Below, piece after piece: positions 62,451 to 64,000 of a DNA stretch of 64,000 nt. Made by a program: the position numbers and the translations under genes. Each line of letters starts with the position of its first letter. Positions within the stretch are counted from its first letter, which is position 1. The notes under the pieces are model-generated. The model made no database searches and was not told the DNA's origin. It was given only the letters and a program-made list of their open reading frames with translations. Source of the DNA: Cytobacillus oceanisediminis (GTDB lineage: Bacteria; Bacillota; Bacilli; Bacillales; Cytobacillaceae); assembly GCF_022811925.1 (NCBI RefSeq), contig NZ_CP065511.1, positions 248,001-312,000 of the forward strand, given 5' to 3'.

Positions 62451-64000
62451 ATGTTAGGTCTTAAAGAGATTATTAGCCGGCAGGATGATGTAAGTTCCAT
62501 CTTGTCTGGCATAGAGGAAGGACTAAGGGAGCAGATGCTTGCCGGATTATCAGGATCGGCACGCACCTTGTTTTTGTCTTCCATATATGAGCAATCGGGA
62601 AGGCCGATGCTTGTTGTAACACACAACCTTCTGCAGGCACAGAAGCTATATGATGATATCGTCAATCTGGCAGGAGAAGCGGAAGTGTTTTTGTATCCTG
62701 CAAATGAATTGATTGCAGCGGAAATTGGGATTGCAAGCCCGGAGTTAAAAGCCCAGCGGATTGAGGCTTTAAATTATTGGAGCAAACATAAGACGGGAAT
62801 CATGATTGTCCCAATGGCCGGGTTAAGAAAGATTCTCCCGCCTCCAGGCCACTGGAAGAAATACCAGCTGTCTTTAAAAATTGGCGATGAATTGACTGAT
62901 GATCAATTAAAAAGATTTGTCCAGATGGGCTATGTCCGTTCTGAAATGGTTTCTTCGCCGGGAGAATTCAGTGTCAGGGGAGGAATCATTGATATCTATC
63001 CATTGACTGAGGCTGATCCGGTTAGGATTGAGCTATTTGATACAGAAGTTGATTCGATCCGGACTTTTTCTTTGGAGGACCAGAGATCAAAAGAAAAATT
63101 AAACGAGATTTCGATTGGGCCAGCAACCGAAATCCCTCTTGATTCAGAGCACTTCCAGACAATAATTGAAAAACTGGAAAAAGGTTTGGGATCAAGCCTG
63201 AAAAAACTGAAAGACGATAAAGCGAAAACACAGCTGGCCCAGAATGTTGGCTATGAATTAGAACAGCTGCGAATGGGAAACAAGCCTGAACAGCTTTTCA
63301 AATACCTATCGTTTGCCTTTGAGGAAGGAAGTAGTTTAGTAGACTATCTCCCTGCCAATGGCTTAATTTTCATTGACGAAATCAGCCGTGTTCAGGAAAT
63401 GAACGACTCCCTTGATAAGGAAGAGGCCGAGTGGTATACAAGTCTTTTAGGTGAGGGCCAGATTATACATGATGTGAAGGTTTCCCACACCTTAAAAGAG
63501 TTTCTGCACCGTTCAAAGCATCCGATTACGTATATGTCGCTGTTCCTGAGACATGTACCGAATACAAATCCGCAAAACATCATTAATGTTACCTGCAAAC
63601 AGATGCAGAATTTCCATGGACAAATGCATGTGCTGAAAAGCGAGCTGGACAGATGGAAAAAAGGCAGATATTCGGTCGTATTCCTGGGTCCAGACGAAGA
63701 GCGGATCAAAAAGCTGCAAAGAGTGCTTGAGGACTATGAGATTGAAGCGGCATTTGTGAATGAGGATGATAAGATTTTAACAGGGAAAATCCAAATTACA
63801 GAGGGTAGTCTGCAGACCGGCTTTGAGCTTCCAAGCCAAAAGCTGGCAGTTATTACGGAAGAAGAGCTTTTTAATAAACGCACAAAAAAGAAAGCCCGCA
63901 GGCAAAAGCTTTCGAATGCAGAAAGGATTAAAAGCTATTCCGAACTGAAGGTTGGAGACTATGTCGTTCATGTTAATCACGGGATCGGAAAATATTTGGG
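62451..64000 (+). CDS. mfd: Transcription-repair coupling factor Mfd, N-terminal part
   Basis: 516 codons then the window ends; full proteins are about 1170 residues. ATG 62451 follows AGGAGG (62439-62444). Mfd removes stalled RNA polymerase and recruits UvrA. Seen are the UvrB-like domain 1 (RTLFLSSIYEQSGRPMLVVT, GEFSVRGGIIDIYPLTEADP) and the start of the RNA-polymerase-interacting domain (KVGDYVVHVNHGIGKYLG). The helicase motor lies outside. Three structured repeats make up its leader. Confidence 0.97.
   Translation, partial: MLGLKEIISRQDDVSSILSGIEEGLREQMLAGLSGSARTLFLSSIYEQSGRPMLVVTHNLLQAQKLYDDIVNLAGEAEVFLYPANELIAAEIGIASPELKAQRIEALNYWSKHKTGIMIVPMAGLRKILPPPGHWKKYQLSLKIGDELTDDQLKRFVQMGYVRSEMVSSPGEFSVRGGIIDIYPLTEADPVRIELFDTEVDSIRTFSLEDQRSKEKLNEISIGPATEIPLDSEHFQTIIEKLEKGLGSSLKKLKDDKAKTQLAQNVGYELEQLRMGNKPEQLFKYLSFAFEEGSSLVDYLPANGLIFIDEISRVQEMNDSLDKEEAEWYTSLLGEGQIIHDVKVSHTLKEFLHRSKHPITYMSLFLRHVPNTNPQNIINVTCKQMQNFHGQMHVLKSELDRWKKGRYSVVFLGPDEERIKKLQRVLEDYEIEAAFVNEDDKILTGKIQITEGSLQTGFELPSQKLAVITEEELFNKRTKKKARRQKLSNAERIKSYSELKVGDYVVHVNHGIGKYL

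Overview
The window is about 64 kb of a Bacillaceae chromosome beginning inside dnaA and running clockwise from oriC to mfd. Gene content and order follow the Bacillus subtilis origin region almost gene for gene: dnaA-dnaN-yaaA-recF-remB-gyrB-gyrA, rrn, yaaC-guaB-dacA-pdxST-serS, dck/dgk, sleL, yaaI, tadA-scr-dnaX-yaaK-recR-yaaL-bofA, a second rrn, csfB-yaaO-tmk-darA-yaaR-holB-ricT-yabA-yabB-yazA-rsmI, abrB, metS-tatD-yabE-rnmV-rsmA-yabG-veg-sspF-ispE-purR-ridA-spoVG-glmU-prs-ctc-pth-fin-mfd. Endospore genes (bofA, csfB, yabG, sspF, spoVG, fin, sleL) mark it as an endospore former. I infer a Bacillus/Cytobacillus-like genus; species cannot be read from what I can see.

Layout. 1-9.6 kb holds the origin (DnaA boxes and DnaA-trio-like repeats between dnaA and dnaN) and the replication/repair/gyrase block, ending in an HD-GYP protein gene that has replaced nothing obvious but is absent from this slot in B. 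subtilis. 9.6-15.0 kb is rrn operon 1 (16S, tRNA-Ile, tRNA-Ala, 23S, 5S). 15.3-31.2 kb holds nucleotide metabolism, PLP synthesis, a serine T-box/serS unit, a tRNA-Ser, an unusual 20-bp periodic repeat, a broken sleL, SRP RNA and the DnaX/RecR cluster. 31.3-36.8 kb is rrn operon 2. 36.9-44.7 kb is csfB (reversed), then a tightly overlapping tmk-to-rsmI operon. 44.7-64 kb runs from abrB to the start of mfd, with long intergenic regions carrying dispersed structured repeats and recognisable SigA, SigB, SigF, SigG, SigH, SigK, PurR and Spo0A sites.

The most interesting non-genic signals are (1) a dispersed family of foldable 60-205 bp repeats, often directly upstream of a ribosome-binding site (recF, metS, mfd, sspF), (2) a six-unit array with a strict 20-bp period and a TGACCGATA-like core near 23.1 kb, (3) a terminator-ended structured transcript candidate between abrB and metS, downstream of tandem Spo0A-type boxes, and (4) a shared spacer module present three times in the two rrn operons.

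Caution on data quality: both rRNA operons carry many small deletions at universally conserved positions, and sleL has an exact 166-bp tandem duplication plus an apparent loss of about 56 codons. These look more like assembly or consensus errors than biology, so single-base oddities elsewhere (such as the T at the discriminator position of tRNA-Ser) should be read with that in mind. Starts were chosen from Shine-Dalgarno spacing and remembered B. subtilis protein N-termini; no database search was run.
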